In this document: positions 43,534-52,311 of the stretch, piece after piece
Numbering within the stretch: the first letter of the stretch is position 1
Layout: every line of letters starts with the position of its first letter
Assembly: GCA_963707065.1 (NCBI GenBank)
Contig: CAVPPJ010000018.1
Coordinates: 1 to 64,000 of the forward strand
DNA: 64,000 nt
Source of the DNA: Palsa-506 sp963707065
Lineage (GTDB): Bacteria > Actinomycetota > Actinomycetes > Streptosporangiales > Streptosporangiaceae
Direction: 5' to 3'
Program-made: the position numbers and the translations under genes
The notes under the pieces: model-generated
Told to the model about the DNA's origin: nothing
The model's database searches: none
The model's input: the letters and a program-made list of their open reading frames with translations, nothing else

Positions 43534-44601
43534 TCAGCCGGTGCCTGAGCGGGCCGGGCTGTCCCCGCGGCTGGCCGTCGGGCTGTCACGGATGACGCAA
43601 CGAAAGCCCAGGTGGCCGGTAGCGCTGTCGATCGCTTCACCCTGTCGCGCCGCTGGCCGGTAGCGCAGACAGTAATCAGGCGCGCACAGATGCGAGCCGC
43701 CCTTGATGATCTTGCGCGGAAGGTGCGATCCTGGCCCGGCGGCGATCCCGCTTCTTTCTGCCGAGCTCACGCGAGGATTGCGCGGCGCGCAGCAGGCATC
43801 GGCAGGCTCGGCTGTATGGCGCGGGGTGAAGTAGTCACATGTCCATTCCCAGACGTTGCCGGTCATGTCATAGACGCCGTAGCCGTTGGGGGGAAATGAT
43901 CCCACCGGGGAGGTCCCCTCGTAACCGTCGGCCAGCAGGTTCTGCCAGGGAAAATGCCCTTGCCAGGTGTTCGCCATCAGCTGACCGTCCGGCGCGAACT
44001 CATCACCCCAGGCATACACCGCAGCATCGAGGCCGCCGCGGGCGGCGTACTCCCACTCCGCTTCGGTAGGCAGTTCCTTGCCAGCCCACGCCGCGTAGGA
44101 TTCCGCGTCCTCGTACGCGATATGAGTAACGGGATGCCGCTCACGCCTGCGGCAGTCGCTGCCGGGTCCCTCCGGGTGCCGCCAGCAGGCGCCGGGGACG
44201 TACGTCCACCAGTTGCGGTAATCGCGCAAATCGACCGGTCCGGCAGTGCGGCGGAAGACCAGCGATCCTGGCACCAGCAGCGCCGGGTCGGCATCCGGGT
44301 AATCGGCCGGATCCAGCGGGCGCTCCGCGACGGTCACGTACCCGGTCGCCTTCACGAAGCGCCGGAACTCCTCCACCGTCACGGGACGAGTGTCCATCCG
44401 GAAGCCGTCGACGGTAACCCGGTGCACCGGGCGTTCCTCGGGATAGAAATCAGCGGAGCCCATCCGAAATGTGCCGCCGGGGATCCAGGTCATGTTCCTG
44501 GCCTGATCCTGTTTCCGGTTCGCTGGCGCGTTCCGTGCCTGGACTGGCCCCGTTCCGGGGCCTTTCGCGGCGCCCCCGGACAGGGACCTCGTCGTGGACA
44601 T
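43534..44601 (-). CDS. formylglycine-generating enzyme (sulfatase-modifying factor)
   Basis: A 355-residue FGE-sulfatase protein. WIPGGTFRMGSADFYPEERP opens the domain, then FRRFVKATGYVTVAERP, LPTEAEWEYAARGG and YGVYDMTGNVWEWTCDYF. The copper-binding active-site cysteines are at 306 and 311 in GGSHLCAPDYCLRYRPAARQ. FGE oxidises the cysteine of the CxPxR motif in sulfatases, here most likely the neighbouring arylsulfatase with CSPTR. ATG 44601 is preferred; an upstream start at 44670 would run through the operator. It is divergent from SulP. Confidence 0.94.
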   Translation of the reverse strand: MSTTRSLSGGAAKGPGTGPVQARNAPANRKQDQARNMTWIPGGTFRMGSADFYPEERPVHRVTVDGFRMDTRPVTVEEFRRFVKATGYVTVAERPLDPADYPDADPALLVPGSLVFRRTAGPVDLRDYRNWWTYVPGACWRHPEGPGSDCRRRERHPVTHIAYEDAESYAAWAGKELPTEAEWEYAARGGLDAAVYAWGDEFAPDGQLMANTWQGHFPWQNLLADGYEGTSPVGSFPPNGYGVYDMTGNVWEWTCDYFTPRHTAEPADACCAPRNPRVSSAERSGIAAGPGSHLPRKIIKGGSHLCAPDYCLRYRPAARQGEAIDSATGHLGFRCVIRDSPTASRGDSPARSGTG

Positions 44602-44666
44602 GCTGTGCGCGCTCCCGATTCTCAAGTCCTTGCCCACGACTCTAGAGTCCCCCGCGCGGCCCAGCA

Positions 44667-44683
44667 CCACCCGGCCTGGGTGA
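44667..44683. promoter_or_regulatory. operator CCACCC-GGCCT-GGGTGA in divergent promoter
   Basis: 11 of 12 half-site bases. Lies 65 bases before the FGE start (44601, minus) and 91 bases before the SulP start (44775, plus), the usual spacing for this island. This spacing supports both chosen starts. Confidence 0.68.
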
Positions 44684-44774
44684 CGTAGCGACAGCCATGG
44701 CCGCAGATCATGTTGGGTACATCCGCCGGCAATCTGCGGTGATCCGGCTTGGCGCGGCCGTAGGGAGCACAGGG

Positions 44775-46475
44775 ATGGCGCACGCAGTCCGGTCCGCTAT
44801 ATCCGCCGGCGGCCACTGGCTGCACTCGGTCCGGCCGGAACGGCGGCACCTGCGCGCCGATCTTCTGGCCGGGCTGCCTGGCGCCATCAGCAGCGTCCCT
44901 GACGGGATGGCGGCCGCCGTCCTGGCCGGCGTCAATCCCGTACAGGGCCTGTACGCGAGCTTCGCCGGCCCGGTCGCTGGCGGACTCAGCTCAAATACCC
45001 GGCTGATGGTGATCACGACGACGTCGGCCGCCGCCCTGGCGGCGGGCTCGGCTCTGCAGAAGGTGCCCGCAGCCCAGCGGCCCGAGGCAGTCCCGCTGCT
45101 TGTCATCATGGTCGGCATCGCGCTTGCAGCTGCCGGGATCTTGCGCCTTGGCCGGTATACCCGGTTCGTCTCGTACTCGGTGATGATCGGCTTCCTGACC
45201 GGGATCTCTGTCAACATCGTGTGCGGCCAGATAGCCAACCTGACGGGCGCACCCGCGCATGGCGCCTTCCCCCTGGCCAAGGCAGTCAACGTGGTCAGCC
45301 ATCCCGGCAGTATTAATCTGCCGTCTTTGCTCGCCGGACTGGCCGCGCTGGCGATCCTGTTGCTGCTGTCACGAACCCGGGTAGCCGTATTCAGCGCGCT
45401 GATTGCCCTGGTGATCCCCACCGTCGTGGTCGTGCTGGCCGGCGCGGAAAGCGTCGCTAAGGTCGGCGACGCGGGCGGCATCCCGGGCGGCATCCCGATC
45501 CCCCACCTGCCCGACCTCCGGCTCCTGTCGTTCAGCCTGGTCACGGGCGCGCTGGCGATCGCGGCCATCGTGCTGGTTCAGGGCGCCGGGGTAGCCGAAG
45601 CCGCGCCGAACTCCGGCGATGCCCAGCCGAATCCGAACCAGGACATCATCGCCCAGGGGGTAGGCAATCTCGCCTCGGGTTTCTTCCGCGGTATGCCGGT
45701 AGGCGGCTCGGTCGGGCAGACCGCGCTCAACGTGACCGTCGGCGCCCGGAGCCGGTGGGCAGCGATCTGGTCCGGCGTATGGATGCTGGTGATCCTCGCC
45801 ATTTTCTCCGGGCTGGTCGAAAAGATCGTGCTTCCGACGCTCGGGGCGATACTCATCTTCGCGGCCATCGGATCACTGCGGCTCGGGGAAGTCACCAGCA
45901 TCCTGCGCACCGGCCGCATCTCACAGGTGGCGGTTATTACCACCTTCGCCGCCACCTTGTTCCTGCCCGTCGCCGCGGCGGTCGGCATCGGGGTGGCGCT
46001 GTCGTTGCTGCTGCAACTAAACCAGGAGGCCATGGACCTCGCGGTGGTCGAGCTCATTCCACGCGACGACGGGCGCTTCGAGGAACGCCCGCCACCGCCC
46101 GCTCTGACCAGCCATCACGTGACGATCCTGGATGTATACGGCAGCCTGATGTACGCCGGTGCCCGTACCCTGCAGGTGCACCTGCCCGATCCGGCCGGAA
46201 CGCAATCGCCGGTAGTAGTGATCCGGCTGCGGCGCCGCACGTCCCTAGGAGCGACCTTCGTCAAAGTGGTCGCCGACTACGCTGACCGGCTGGCCGCCGC
46301 CGACGGCCGGCTGTACCTCAGCGGCCTCGAGCCGAGCCTGACCGAGCGACTCCGCCGCACCGGGCACCTCGAAGGGCCGGTGCGCACCTTCGAAGCGACC
46401 CCGGTGGTCGGCGAGTCGACCGAAGCGGCCTACCGTGACGCCGAAAGGTGGCTGGTCAAGAGGCACGACGAATGA
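44775..46475 (+). CDS. SulP family anion transporter with STAS domain
   Basis: A 566-residue transporter. The signature region AGLPGAISSVPDGMAAAVLA and VNPVQGLYASFAGPVAGGL are at residues 27-70, about ten to twelve helices follow, and GMPVGGSVGQTALNVTVGAR is the conserved loop. A C-terminal STAS domain starts near 450 (VTILDVYGSLMYAGARTLQV, then VVVIRLRRRTSLGATFVKVV). The family carries sulfate, bicarbonate or chloride. Next to a sulfatase and FGE, sulfate is the likely substrate. ATG 44775 has GGGAG upstream. The last 20 bases overlap the convergent antiporter gene. Confidence 0.9.
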   Translation: MAHAVRSAISAGGHWLHSVRPERRHLRADLLAGLPGAISSVPDGMAAAVLAGVNPVQGLYASFAGPVAGGLSSNTRLMVITTTSAAALAAGSALQKVPAAQRPEAVPLLVIMVGIALAAAGILRLGRYTRFVSYSVMIGFLTGISVNIVCGQIANLTGAPAHGAFPLAKAVNVVSHPGSINLPSLLAGLAALAILLLLSRTRVAVFSALIALVIPTVVVVLAGAESVAKVGDAGGIPGGIPIPHLPDLRLLSFSLVTGALAIAAIVLVQGAGVAEAAPNSGDAQPNPNQDIIAQGVGNLASGFFRGMPVGGSVGQTALNVTVGARSRWAAIWSGVWMLVILAIFSGLVEKIVLPTLGAILIFAAIGSLRLGEVTSILRTGRISQVAVITTFAATLFLPVAAAVGIGVALSLLLQLNQEAMDLAVVELIPRDDGRFEERPPPPALTSHHVTILDVYGSLMYAGARTLQVHLPDPAGTQSPVVVIRLRRRTSLGATFVKVVADYADRLAAADGRLYLSGLEPSLTERLRRTGHLEGPVRTFEATPVVGESTEAAYRDAERWLVKRHDE

Positions 46476-47718
46476 GCCTCCGCGCGGGCGGTTGGGCAAC
46501 CTCCGCGTCATCACCGTCGGCCAGGGCCGAGGCGATCCGCGGCCCATAGCGGCGGGCCAGCGGATCGGCTGTCACGCCGTGCGCGATTACGCTGAGCAGG
46601 ACGGTGAAGGTGATAACCGACACCGCGGGCCCGGCGGCATGCTCGCCTAGATCCTCTAGCGCGATCAGGGCAAACACCACGGACGCGAGGCCGCGGGGAC
46701 CGAACCAGCCCACGAACGCAACGGCGGTGCGGCCGAGCCGTCCGCCGATCAGCGCGACCGCCACCGGTGCCATCCGGATCAGGGTGAGGCTGAGCACGGC
46801 ATACACGACGATCTGCCAGGTCAGGCTCTCGAACGCCGGCACCACGGCGACAGTTCCGAAGGCCAGCCACACCAGCAGCGATACCAGGGCGCCGGTCTCC
46901 TCGACGAACGGCATCAGCCGCTCGGCGCGCCGCCCGCCCGCAGCACCGAACGCAAGGCCGCCCACAAACGCGGCGACGAAGCCATTGCCGTGCAGCGCCA
47001 GCGCGCAGGCATAGGCGCACACGGCCAGCGCCAGTATCGCCGAGCCGGCGAAGCCCCCCTCGACCCAGCCGCGGCGGCGAGCCGCCTGCACCAGGAAACC
47101 GCCCGCGCCGCCCACGAAGGCGCCGATGAGGACGCCTAGCGCGAGTTCGGTGACCGCCAGGCCGGGACCGGTGCTGGCGGCATGATCCGCGGTCTCGGCT
47201 CCCGCCACCGCAATCAGCACGAAGGGCGTTGCGATCCCGTCGTTGAGCCCGCTCTCGACATTGATCAGCCGCCGGATCCGGGTCGGCACCGCCTGGTTGA
47301 CCAGCATGCCCGCGCCGAGAGCAGCGTCTGTCGGCGCAAGGGCCGCACCTACCAGCAGGGCGAGCCAGATGCTCATGTTCGCGAACAGCACAAGGGCCAG
47401 CAGGGTTCCCAGGCCAATCGTCAGTGGCAGCCCGATTCCGAGCAGCCGGAGGCACAGGCCCATGTCCGCTTGCAGATCACGCAGCCGAACCCTGGACGCG
47501 TCCGAGAACAGCACCAGGACAAGGGTGGCCTCGGCGAGTGCCTTAACGAGCTCATGAGAAGGCGCGAATCCCAACGGCGCCACTGGCCCGTGCGTCAGCA
47601 GCACGCCGACAACGACGAACGTGATCGGCGCGGTCACATCGAACCGCTCTAGCCGTGCCGACAACGTTCCCCACGCGAATATCAGCGCCGCCACGATCGC
47701 GACATCGGAAGCGCTCAT
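46456..47718 (-). CDS. CPA1-type cation/proton antiporter
   Basis: A 420-residue, twelve-helix transporter. ALAPTDAALGAGMLVNQAVP contains the conserved TD pair of the CPA1 core and NVESGLNDGIATPFVLIAVA the ESGLND motif; FGPRGLASVVFALIALEDL is the C-terminal conserved segment. Members exchange Na+ or K+ for H+. ATG 47718 starts directly at the first helix. No island operator was found close upstream; the nearest (48011) is 292 bases away, with a small open frame between. Its end overlaps SulP by 20 bases. Confidence 0.92.
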   Translation of the reverse strand: MSASDVAIVAALIFAWGTLSARLERFDVTAPITFVVVGVLLTHGPVAPLGFAPSHELVKALAEATLVLVLFSDASRVRLRDLQADMGLCLRLLGIGLPLTIGLGTLLALVLFANMSIWLALLVGAALAPTDAALGAGMLVNQAVPTRIRRLINVESGLNDGIATPFVLIAVAGAETADHAASTGPGLAVTELALGVLIGAFVGGAGGFLVQAARRRGWVEGGFAGSAILALAVCAYACALALHGNGFVAAFVGGLAFGAAGGRRAERLMPFVEETGALVSLLVWLAFGTVAVVPAFESLTWQIVVYAVLSLTLIRMAPVAVALIGGRLGRTAVAFVGWFGPRGLASVVFALIALEDLGEHAAGPAVSVITFTVLLSVIAHGVTADPLARRYGPRIASALADGDDAEVAQPPARRLIRRAS

Positions 47719-47902
47719 CCCTCACCTCGCGCGTCGCGGCGTTCGCGGGTGCGCACACCTGCCTGGCCCCATGCGCACAGCTGCCATGCCGACGGGCAGC
47801 AGGCTACGCCGACATGGCAGCAGGCAGTCGAGCCGACAAGGAGTCTGGCGGAAGTTACTACCCGCCAGCTGACGCCTTGCCGAGCTCGCGCCGAACGGTT
47901 AT

Positions 47903-47974
47903 CTAGCGGCGGCGGGAAACGCGCCTGGCGGTGCGCCGTCCCGTGCGCCGGGCCACTCTGCGTCCTCCGAACAT
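47903..47974 (-). CDS. 23-residue arginine-rich small open frame
   Basis: ATG 47974 is preceded by GGAGG nine bases upstream. The product has eleven arginines in pairs (RRVARRTGRRTARRVSRRR). The basic pairs recall the N-termini of actinobacterial SHOCT proteins such as the one at 38962, so it may be a truncated member or a genuine micro-protein. An operator-like palindrome ends 36 bases before it. Confidence 0.4.
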   Translation of the reverse strand: MFGGRRVARRTGRRTARRVSRRR

Positions 47975-48007
47975 GTCATGCCTCCGGGTTCTCGTGCTGG
48001 AAGTCCG

Positions 48008-48562
48008 TCATGACCCAGCCTGGGTGGCAGAGGTCTCCATGGCGTGAAGCTCCTGTGCCTCCTCGGCCGAGTGTAGCCCGATCTCAACGAGGTCGAGCGG
48101 GCTGATGAATCCGTCGCTGATGCGGAAGCCGCCCGCGCGGGCAATCGCGTCGCGAAGGGGCACGGCCCACTGGTGCTCCAGCAGGATGAGGGCCGCCGCG
48201 GAGTCATTCGGGATGTCCTCCAGAATGTCCCAGCCTTCTTCCTCGGTGAACACGTGCACGCCGCCGTCGGCGGCTGCCTCCTCGGCGCCCGCGAGCGCGC
48301 CTGCCTCCATTCCCTCCTCGCCGTCGATGCCGAGGCCGATCAGGGCACCGATTTTGCTGCCAAGCTCGATCGCCTGATCCTCGGACAGGTTGCTGAGGTG
48401 CTCCACCTCGAGCTCGCCGGTGGCGTCCTTGTAGACGGCCAGCGAGTCGATGACGCGCACCACGCCGCTTTCGCCAAGCCGCTCAAGCTCAGCGATGATC
48501 TCGCCGTGGAAGTCAGGGTTGCTGAACCCAAGGACGAGGAGCTGTACAGGCCCAATTGCCAT
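48008..48562 (-). CDS. DUF6325 / DUF1269-like protein
   Basis: A 184-residue acidic protein. IGPVQLLVLGFSNPDFHGEI, RVIDSLAVYKDATGELEVEH, an Ala/Gly/Glu-rich helix region, and NDSAAALILLEHQWAVPLRD form a ferredoxin-like duplicated fold seen in DUF6325 proteins. It lacks the long hydrophobic hairpin of the three DUF1269 proteins of this island. AGAGG precedes ATG 48562. The function is unknown; it is grouped with stress genes. Confidence 0.8.
   Translation of the reverse strand: MAIGPVQLLVLGFSNPDFHGEIIAELERLGESGVVRVIDSLAVYKDATGELEVEHLSNLSEDQAIELGSKIGALIGLGIDGEEGMEAGALAGAEEAAADGGVHVFTEEEGWDILEDIPNDSAAALILLEHQWAVPLRDAIARAGGFRISDGFISPLDLVEIGLHSAEEAQELHAMETSATQAGS
48011..48027. promoter_or_regulatory. 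operator-like TGACCC-AGCCT-GGGTGG
   Basis: 10 of 12 half-site bases. Overlaps the last codons of the DUF6325 gene and lies 36 bases before the arginine-rich small open frame on the minus strand. Confidence 0.45.
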
Positions 48563-48703
48563 ATTTTTGCCTCTTTCGCCTGATCTGATCGGTCTGCCTG
48601 GCGGGGGTGCGATACGTCGATGCCACCAGCCCGAGCCGATGCCACCAGCCCGATTCGGACCCACCTACTCCGGCAGGATCTGGCCGGCCGGGGCGACAGC
48701 GCA

Positions 48704-48720
48704 TCACCCCAGGGGGGTGG
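48704..48720. promoter_or_regulatory. operator TCACCC-CAGGG-GGGTGG
   Basis: 11 of 12 half-site bases, 141 bases before the DUF6325 start (48562, minus). A 17-base direct repeat (about 48616-48651) lies between. Confidence 0.58.
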
Positions 48721-48750
48721 TCCACGGCGCGGCATGCACGGCGGGCGCAG

Positions 48751-49398
48751 TCAAGGGTGGACCAGGTGGATCACTCCGAGGTCAGACAGCCCATCGAGCG
48801 CGAGCTGGACGGCTAGCGCGGCGAGCAGGAATCCGAACACCTTCTCTGTTAGCAGCATGCGGTTCTCGTTCAGGTGGTCGCTCACCCGGTTGGCCCAGCG
48901 GAATACCACGGCGTCAAGTGCGATCACAATGGCGAGCGCCCCGACGACGACAGCGAAGACGCCGAACGATGCGGCCTCCGCCGAAGCAGTGACCAGGACG
49001 ACGATCCCGGCAGGATTGAGGAGATACGGGACCGCCAGCGGAAAGACGGCCAGCTGCATCGGGTCCTTGCCCTTCAGCTGGCTGTTGTCGGCGTCCGAGC
49101 CAGGCTGGCCGAGCACCATCGAGACGGAGATGACCAGCAGGATGATCCCGCTGGCGATGCTCAGCGCGCCGGTGGAGAAGTGCAGCAGCCTGGTCAGGAG
49201 GCCGCCTAGGACAAGGAGGAGGACCGCCGCCGCGACCGCCGTGGTGAGCATCTTCCGCACAACCCGGCCCTTCGTGGCGGCCGGCATGTCAGCGGTCAGG
49301 TCGAGGAACGGCACCAGGGCGATCTTCGGCCCGACGCCGATCAGGAGCAGCAAGAAGATATCGATGACGGCAGCGGCGTTAACCGACTCGAATTCCAT
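48751..49398 (-). CDS. MarC family membrane protein
   Basis: A 215-residue protein with six helices. AAAVIDIFLLLLIGVGPKIA (where most MarC proteins have NP), GALSIASGIILLVISVSMVL, and FPLAVPYLLNPAGIVVLVTA are MarC-type signatures. The family is annotated as an antibiotic-resistance or LysE-like transporter, but no substrate is known. ATG 49398 is chosen because it begins the first helix. Confidence 0.87.
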   Translation of the reverse strand: MEFESVNAAAVIDIFLLLLIGVGPKIALVPFLDLTADMPAATKGRVVRKMLTTAVAAAVLLLVLGGLLTRLLHFSTGALSIASGIILLVISVSMVLGQPGSDADNSQLKGKDPMQLAVFPLAVPYLLNPAGIVVLVTASAEAASFGVFAVVVGALAIVIALDAVVFRWANRVSDHLNENRMLLTEKVFGFLLAALAVQLALDGLSDLGVIHLVHP

Positions 49399-49513
49399 GA
49401 AACCTCCGCCTCCCGGCAGCCTCAGGCCACGCGGCCTGCCGCGCATCATCTCAGACGGAATACCCGCGCTGGTGCGGTCCTGGCTGACGCCCCGATCGCA
49501 GTCGCGGGTGCCG

Positions 49514-49531
49514 TCACCCGCATGAGGGCGA
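49514..49531. promoter_or_regulatory. operator-like TCACCC-N6-GGGCGA
   Basis: 11 of 12 half-site bases but with a six-base spacer, 115 bases before the MarC start (49398, minus). Weaker than the others. Confidence 0.4.
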
Positions 49532-49539
49532 TGGCCACG

Positions 49540-50544
49540 TCACGGAGGGCTGATGGCCACGTCAGGGAGGGGATCGCCGGGAACTGCCTGGCCGCGGCCG
49601 GGCTGCTGACGCCCGGAGACGAGCTTGGCGCTCATCTTGATCGCCTTCACCGCGCCGGTCGCGCCTGCCTGCAACGTCAGCCCGACAGCGATCAGGATGA
49701 TGCCCAGGATGAATAGCGTGTGCGACCCGAGCATAAGAAGACCGACGCGGCCCAGAACGTAGGGAGGTGTGCAGACCACGGCTCCGATGGCCCCGCCCAC
49801 AGCGGTGGCGGTCAGCTTGTCGCGGTTCGAGTAGGTGGTCTTCATGCCGATGAGCCGGGCGGGCACCGCCACGTAGCAGACCATCATGACGCCGACCACA
49901 ATGCTCAGCGAGAGCGCGAACCACCAGAGCCCCCAGCGGGTGAACACCGTGGTCGCCAGGCCGAGGCACACTCCGACCGCCGCGCCTGATCCCAGCACGG
50001 TCGCGAGGTGGGACCGGGCCTGGGTGAAGGCCGGGCGGATCTTTGGCGGACCCGGTGCGGCGATCGCGAACGCGAACACGGCGTTCAGGAAGAAGCTCGC
50101 GGCCGTGATCGCGGCGATGGCGAGAACGATCGGGATAAGGACGGGGCCGCGCAGCACGTAGAAGGTTCTCCCGTGCAGCACGTGCGCTTTCAGGTCGATC
50201 ATGGCGGCCCAGATCCACATTGCCGGGAGCACCTGGATCAAGGTAAGCCGCCAGTTGGAAAACAGCAGCTTCACTCCCTCGAACAGCATCGCGAAGGCGC
50301 CCACCATGAGAGCGAGCGGAGCGAAGAGCCGACGGGAGGCGCTCAGCCGGAGCATGGCGTCCTCCACGGCGGCGAAATCGCTATCGCGGATGGCGCGGAT
50401 CAGCCGGCCGATCTGGGCTCGCGAGGTGACCCAGCGCGACCGGGCGCCGGCCGCAGCGGTCCCTGGGAGCGCGGAATCGCCGGATGCATCGTCATCAGCG
50501 GGCGACGCGCTCGGCTGCGGGTGCGCATTTCCCTGGGTAGTCAT
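49540..50544 (-). CDS. integral membrane protein of unknown family
   Basis: A 334-residue protein. After a Ser/Ala-rich start and a helix with RLIRAIRDSDFAAVEDAMLR, about six to seven hydrophobic helices follow: LFAPLALMVGAFAMLFEGVK, LIPIVLAIAAITAASFFLNA, LGSGAAVGVCLGLATTVFTR, LSIVVGVMMVCYVAVPARL, LGSHTLFILGIILIAVGLTL. I do not recognise the family. ATG 50544 fits the start of the ordered sequence. The operator at 50712 is 167 bases upstream and shared with DUF2252. Confidence 0.75.
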   Translation of the reverse strand: MTTQGNAHPQPSASPADDDASGDSALPGTAAAGARSRWVTSRAQIGRLIRAIRDSDFAAVEDAMLRLSASRRLFAPLALMVGAFAMLFEGVKLLFSNWRLTLIQVLPAMWIWAAMIDLKAHVLHGRTFYVLRGPVLIPIVLAIAAITAASFFLNAVFAFAIAAPGPPKIRPAFTQARSHLATVLGSGAAVGVCLGLATTVFTRWGLWWFALSLSIVVGVMMVCYVAVPARLIGMKTTYSNRDKLTATAVGGAIGAVVCTPPYVLGRVGLLMLGSHTLFILGIILIAVGLTLQAGATGAVKAIKMSAKLVSGRQQPGRGQAVPGDPLPDVAISPP

Positions 50545-50711
50545 TACCGGATGCCCCTTCCGGGCAGTCATGCTCTGCGAGATCGGCGTCCGGCGGTGGC
50601 GGCGACCTGCCATCGGCCCCTGGCTCCCCGCCGGGGCTGCACGGTCTGAGCATAACTGTGATCATTCGCTTGTTCGGCGCGGCAACCTCGGCTGACTGGC
50701 TGGCTCTGGTG

Positions 50712-50728
50712 TCACCCCGGCAGGGTGA
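50712..50728. promoter_or_regulatory. operator TCACCC-CGGCA-GGGTGA
   Basis: Perfect palindrome, 60 bases before the DUF2252 start (50789) and 167 bases before the divergent membrane-protein start. Confidence 0.78.
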
Positions 50729-50788
50729 GGCACGCGGCCAGCCGGCGCGGCATTGTCGCTTTATGGGACGAATAGAGGGGAGCCACCG

Positions 50789-52249
50789 ATGGCTGCGCTG
50801 AGGACTGCGGCTGCGCCGCCGAAGACGTCTCGGTACCAGCTCGATTCGGGGCTGGGGCGGCTTACCCCGGCCGAGCGCGCCGAACGGGGTAAGGCGGCGC
50901 GGGCCGAGGTGCCCCGGGCCAGCCATGCGGTGTTCGACCCGCCGCCGGACCGGCCCGACCCGCTCGACCTGCTGGCGAAGCAGGCGGCGTCGCGGGTGCC
51001 TGAGCTGATACCGGTCCGGTGGGGCCGGATGATGGTGTCCCCGTTTACCTTCTACCGCGGCGCGGCTCTGCCGATGGCCAGCGACCTGGCCGGCACGCCG
51101 GTGTCCGGGCTGCCGGTGCAGGCGTGCGGGGATGCACACCTATCCAACTTCGGTGTTTTCGGCTCCGCGGAGCGCCGTCTCGTCTTTGACGTCAACGACT
51201 TCGACGAGACGCTGCCCGGCCCCTGGGAATGGGATGTCAAGCGGCTGGCCGCCAGCATGGAAGTAGCGGCGCGCGACAACGGGTTCGCTGGCAAGGACCG
51301 CCGCGCCATTGTCACGGCAACGGTCGCAGGCTACCGGCAGGCGATGCGTGACTTCGCCGGGATGACCAACCTGCAAGTCTGGTACGCGAGTGCCGACTTG
51401 CAGCAGCTACGGGCACAGTTCGAGTCCCAGCTGGCGGCACGGCAGCGCAAGGCGGTCGATAAGGGCCTGGCTAAGGCGCGAACCAGGGACAGCATGCAGG
51501 AAGTGGCCAAGCTAACCCGGATTGTCGACGGCCGGCCGCGCATCATCGCCGACCCGCCGCTGCTCGTACCGCTCGCCGACCTGCTGCCCAAGGAGGACGA
51601 GCAAGCCGGCTTCCAGGCACAGCTGACCGACCTGATCGCCAAGTACCGGCGCACGCTGGAAACCGACCGCCGGTTCCTGCTCGAGCAGTTCGAATTCGCG
51701 GACATGGCCCGCAAGGTCGTCGGCGTCGGCAGCGTCGGAACGCGCTGCTGGATCGTCCTGATGCTCGGCCGCGACGGCTCCGATCCGCTGTTCCTGCAAG
51801 TAAAGGAGGCCGAGGCGTCGGTGCTCAGCCGCTTCGTCGGCGCCAGCAAGTACAACAACCAGGGCCAGCGGGTGGTCGCGGGTCAGCGGCTGATGCAGGC
51901 ATCCAGCGACATCTTCCTCGGCTGGCAGCGCATCGAGGCCGGACTGGACGGACAGCAGCGCGACTTCTACGTCCGCCAGCTGCGGGACTGGAAATATTCT
52001 GTCGCCATCGAGACCATGGTGCCGCGCGGCCTGCAGATGTACGGAACGCTCTGCGGGTGGACACTGGCCCGGGCACATGCCCGCTCCGGGGACCGCATCG
52101 CCATCGCCGCCTACCTCGGCGGCTCGGACGTCTTCGATAAGGCCATTGCCCAATTCGCTGTTGCCTACGCCGACCAGAACGAGCGCGACTTCAAGTCGCT
52201 CGTCGATGCGGTGGCCGCGGGACGGATTACCGCCGAGCGCGGGCTGTGA
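50789..52249 (+). CDS. DUF2252 family protein
   Basis: A 486-residue soluble protein. FYRGAALPMASDLAG, CGDAHLSNFGVFGSAERRLV, FDVNDFDETLPGPWEWDVKR and LFLQVKEAEASVLSRF are DUF2252 signatures; the HLSNFG and DVNDFDE motifs resemble the catalytic and metal-binding loops of a protein-kinase-like fold. No biochemical role is known. ATG 50789 has AGGGGAG upstream. It is followed by a GAP protein and a frameshifted membrane protein on the same strand. Confidence 0.9.
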   Translation: MAALRTAAAPPKTSRYQLDSGLGRLTPAERAERGKAARAEVPRASHAVFDPPPDRPDPLDLLAKQAASRVPELIPVRWGRMMVSPFTFYRGAALPMASDLAGTPVSGLPVQACGDAHLSNFGVFGSAERRLVFDVNDFDETLPGPWEWDVKRLAASMEVAARDNGFAGKDRRAIVTATVAGYRQAMRDFAGMTNLQVWYASADLQQLRAQFESQLAARQRKAVDKGLAKARTRDSMQEVAKLTRIVDGRPRIIADPPLLVPLADLLPKEDEQAGFQAQLTDLIAKYRRTLETDRRFLLEQFEFADMARKVVGVGSVGTRCWIVLMLGRDGSDPLFLQVKEAEASVLSRFVGASKYNNQGQRVVAGQRLMQASSDIFLGWQRIEAGLDGQQRDFYVRQLRDWKYSVAIETMVPRGLQMYGTLCGWTLARAHARSGDRIAIAAYLGGSDVFDKAIAQFAVAYADQNERDFKSLVDAVAAGRITAERGL

Positions 52250-52311
52250 GATCCGGGCTGGCCGCGCGCCGCGAGCAGCGCGGTCGCCCGCGGCGCCGGT
52301 AGCGGGCCGGG

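Noticed and set aside
47722..47755. TCACCT and GGGTGC before the CPA1 antiporter
   Set aside because: The half-sites are more than 20 bases apart, unlike the five-base spacing of the others.
49529..49570. Near-repeat of GATGGCCACGTCA at the end of a membrane-protein gene
   Set aside because: A single 22-bp imperfect duplication at a C-terminus, with no sign of an element or regulatory role.
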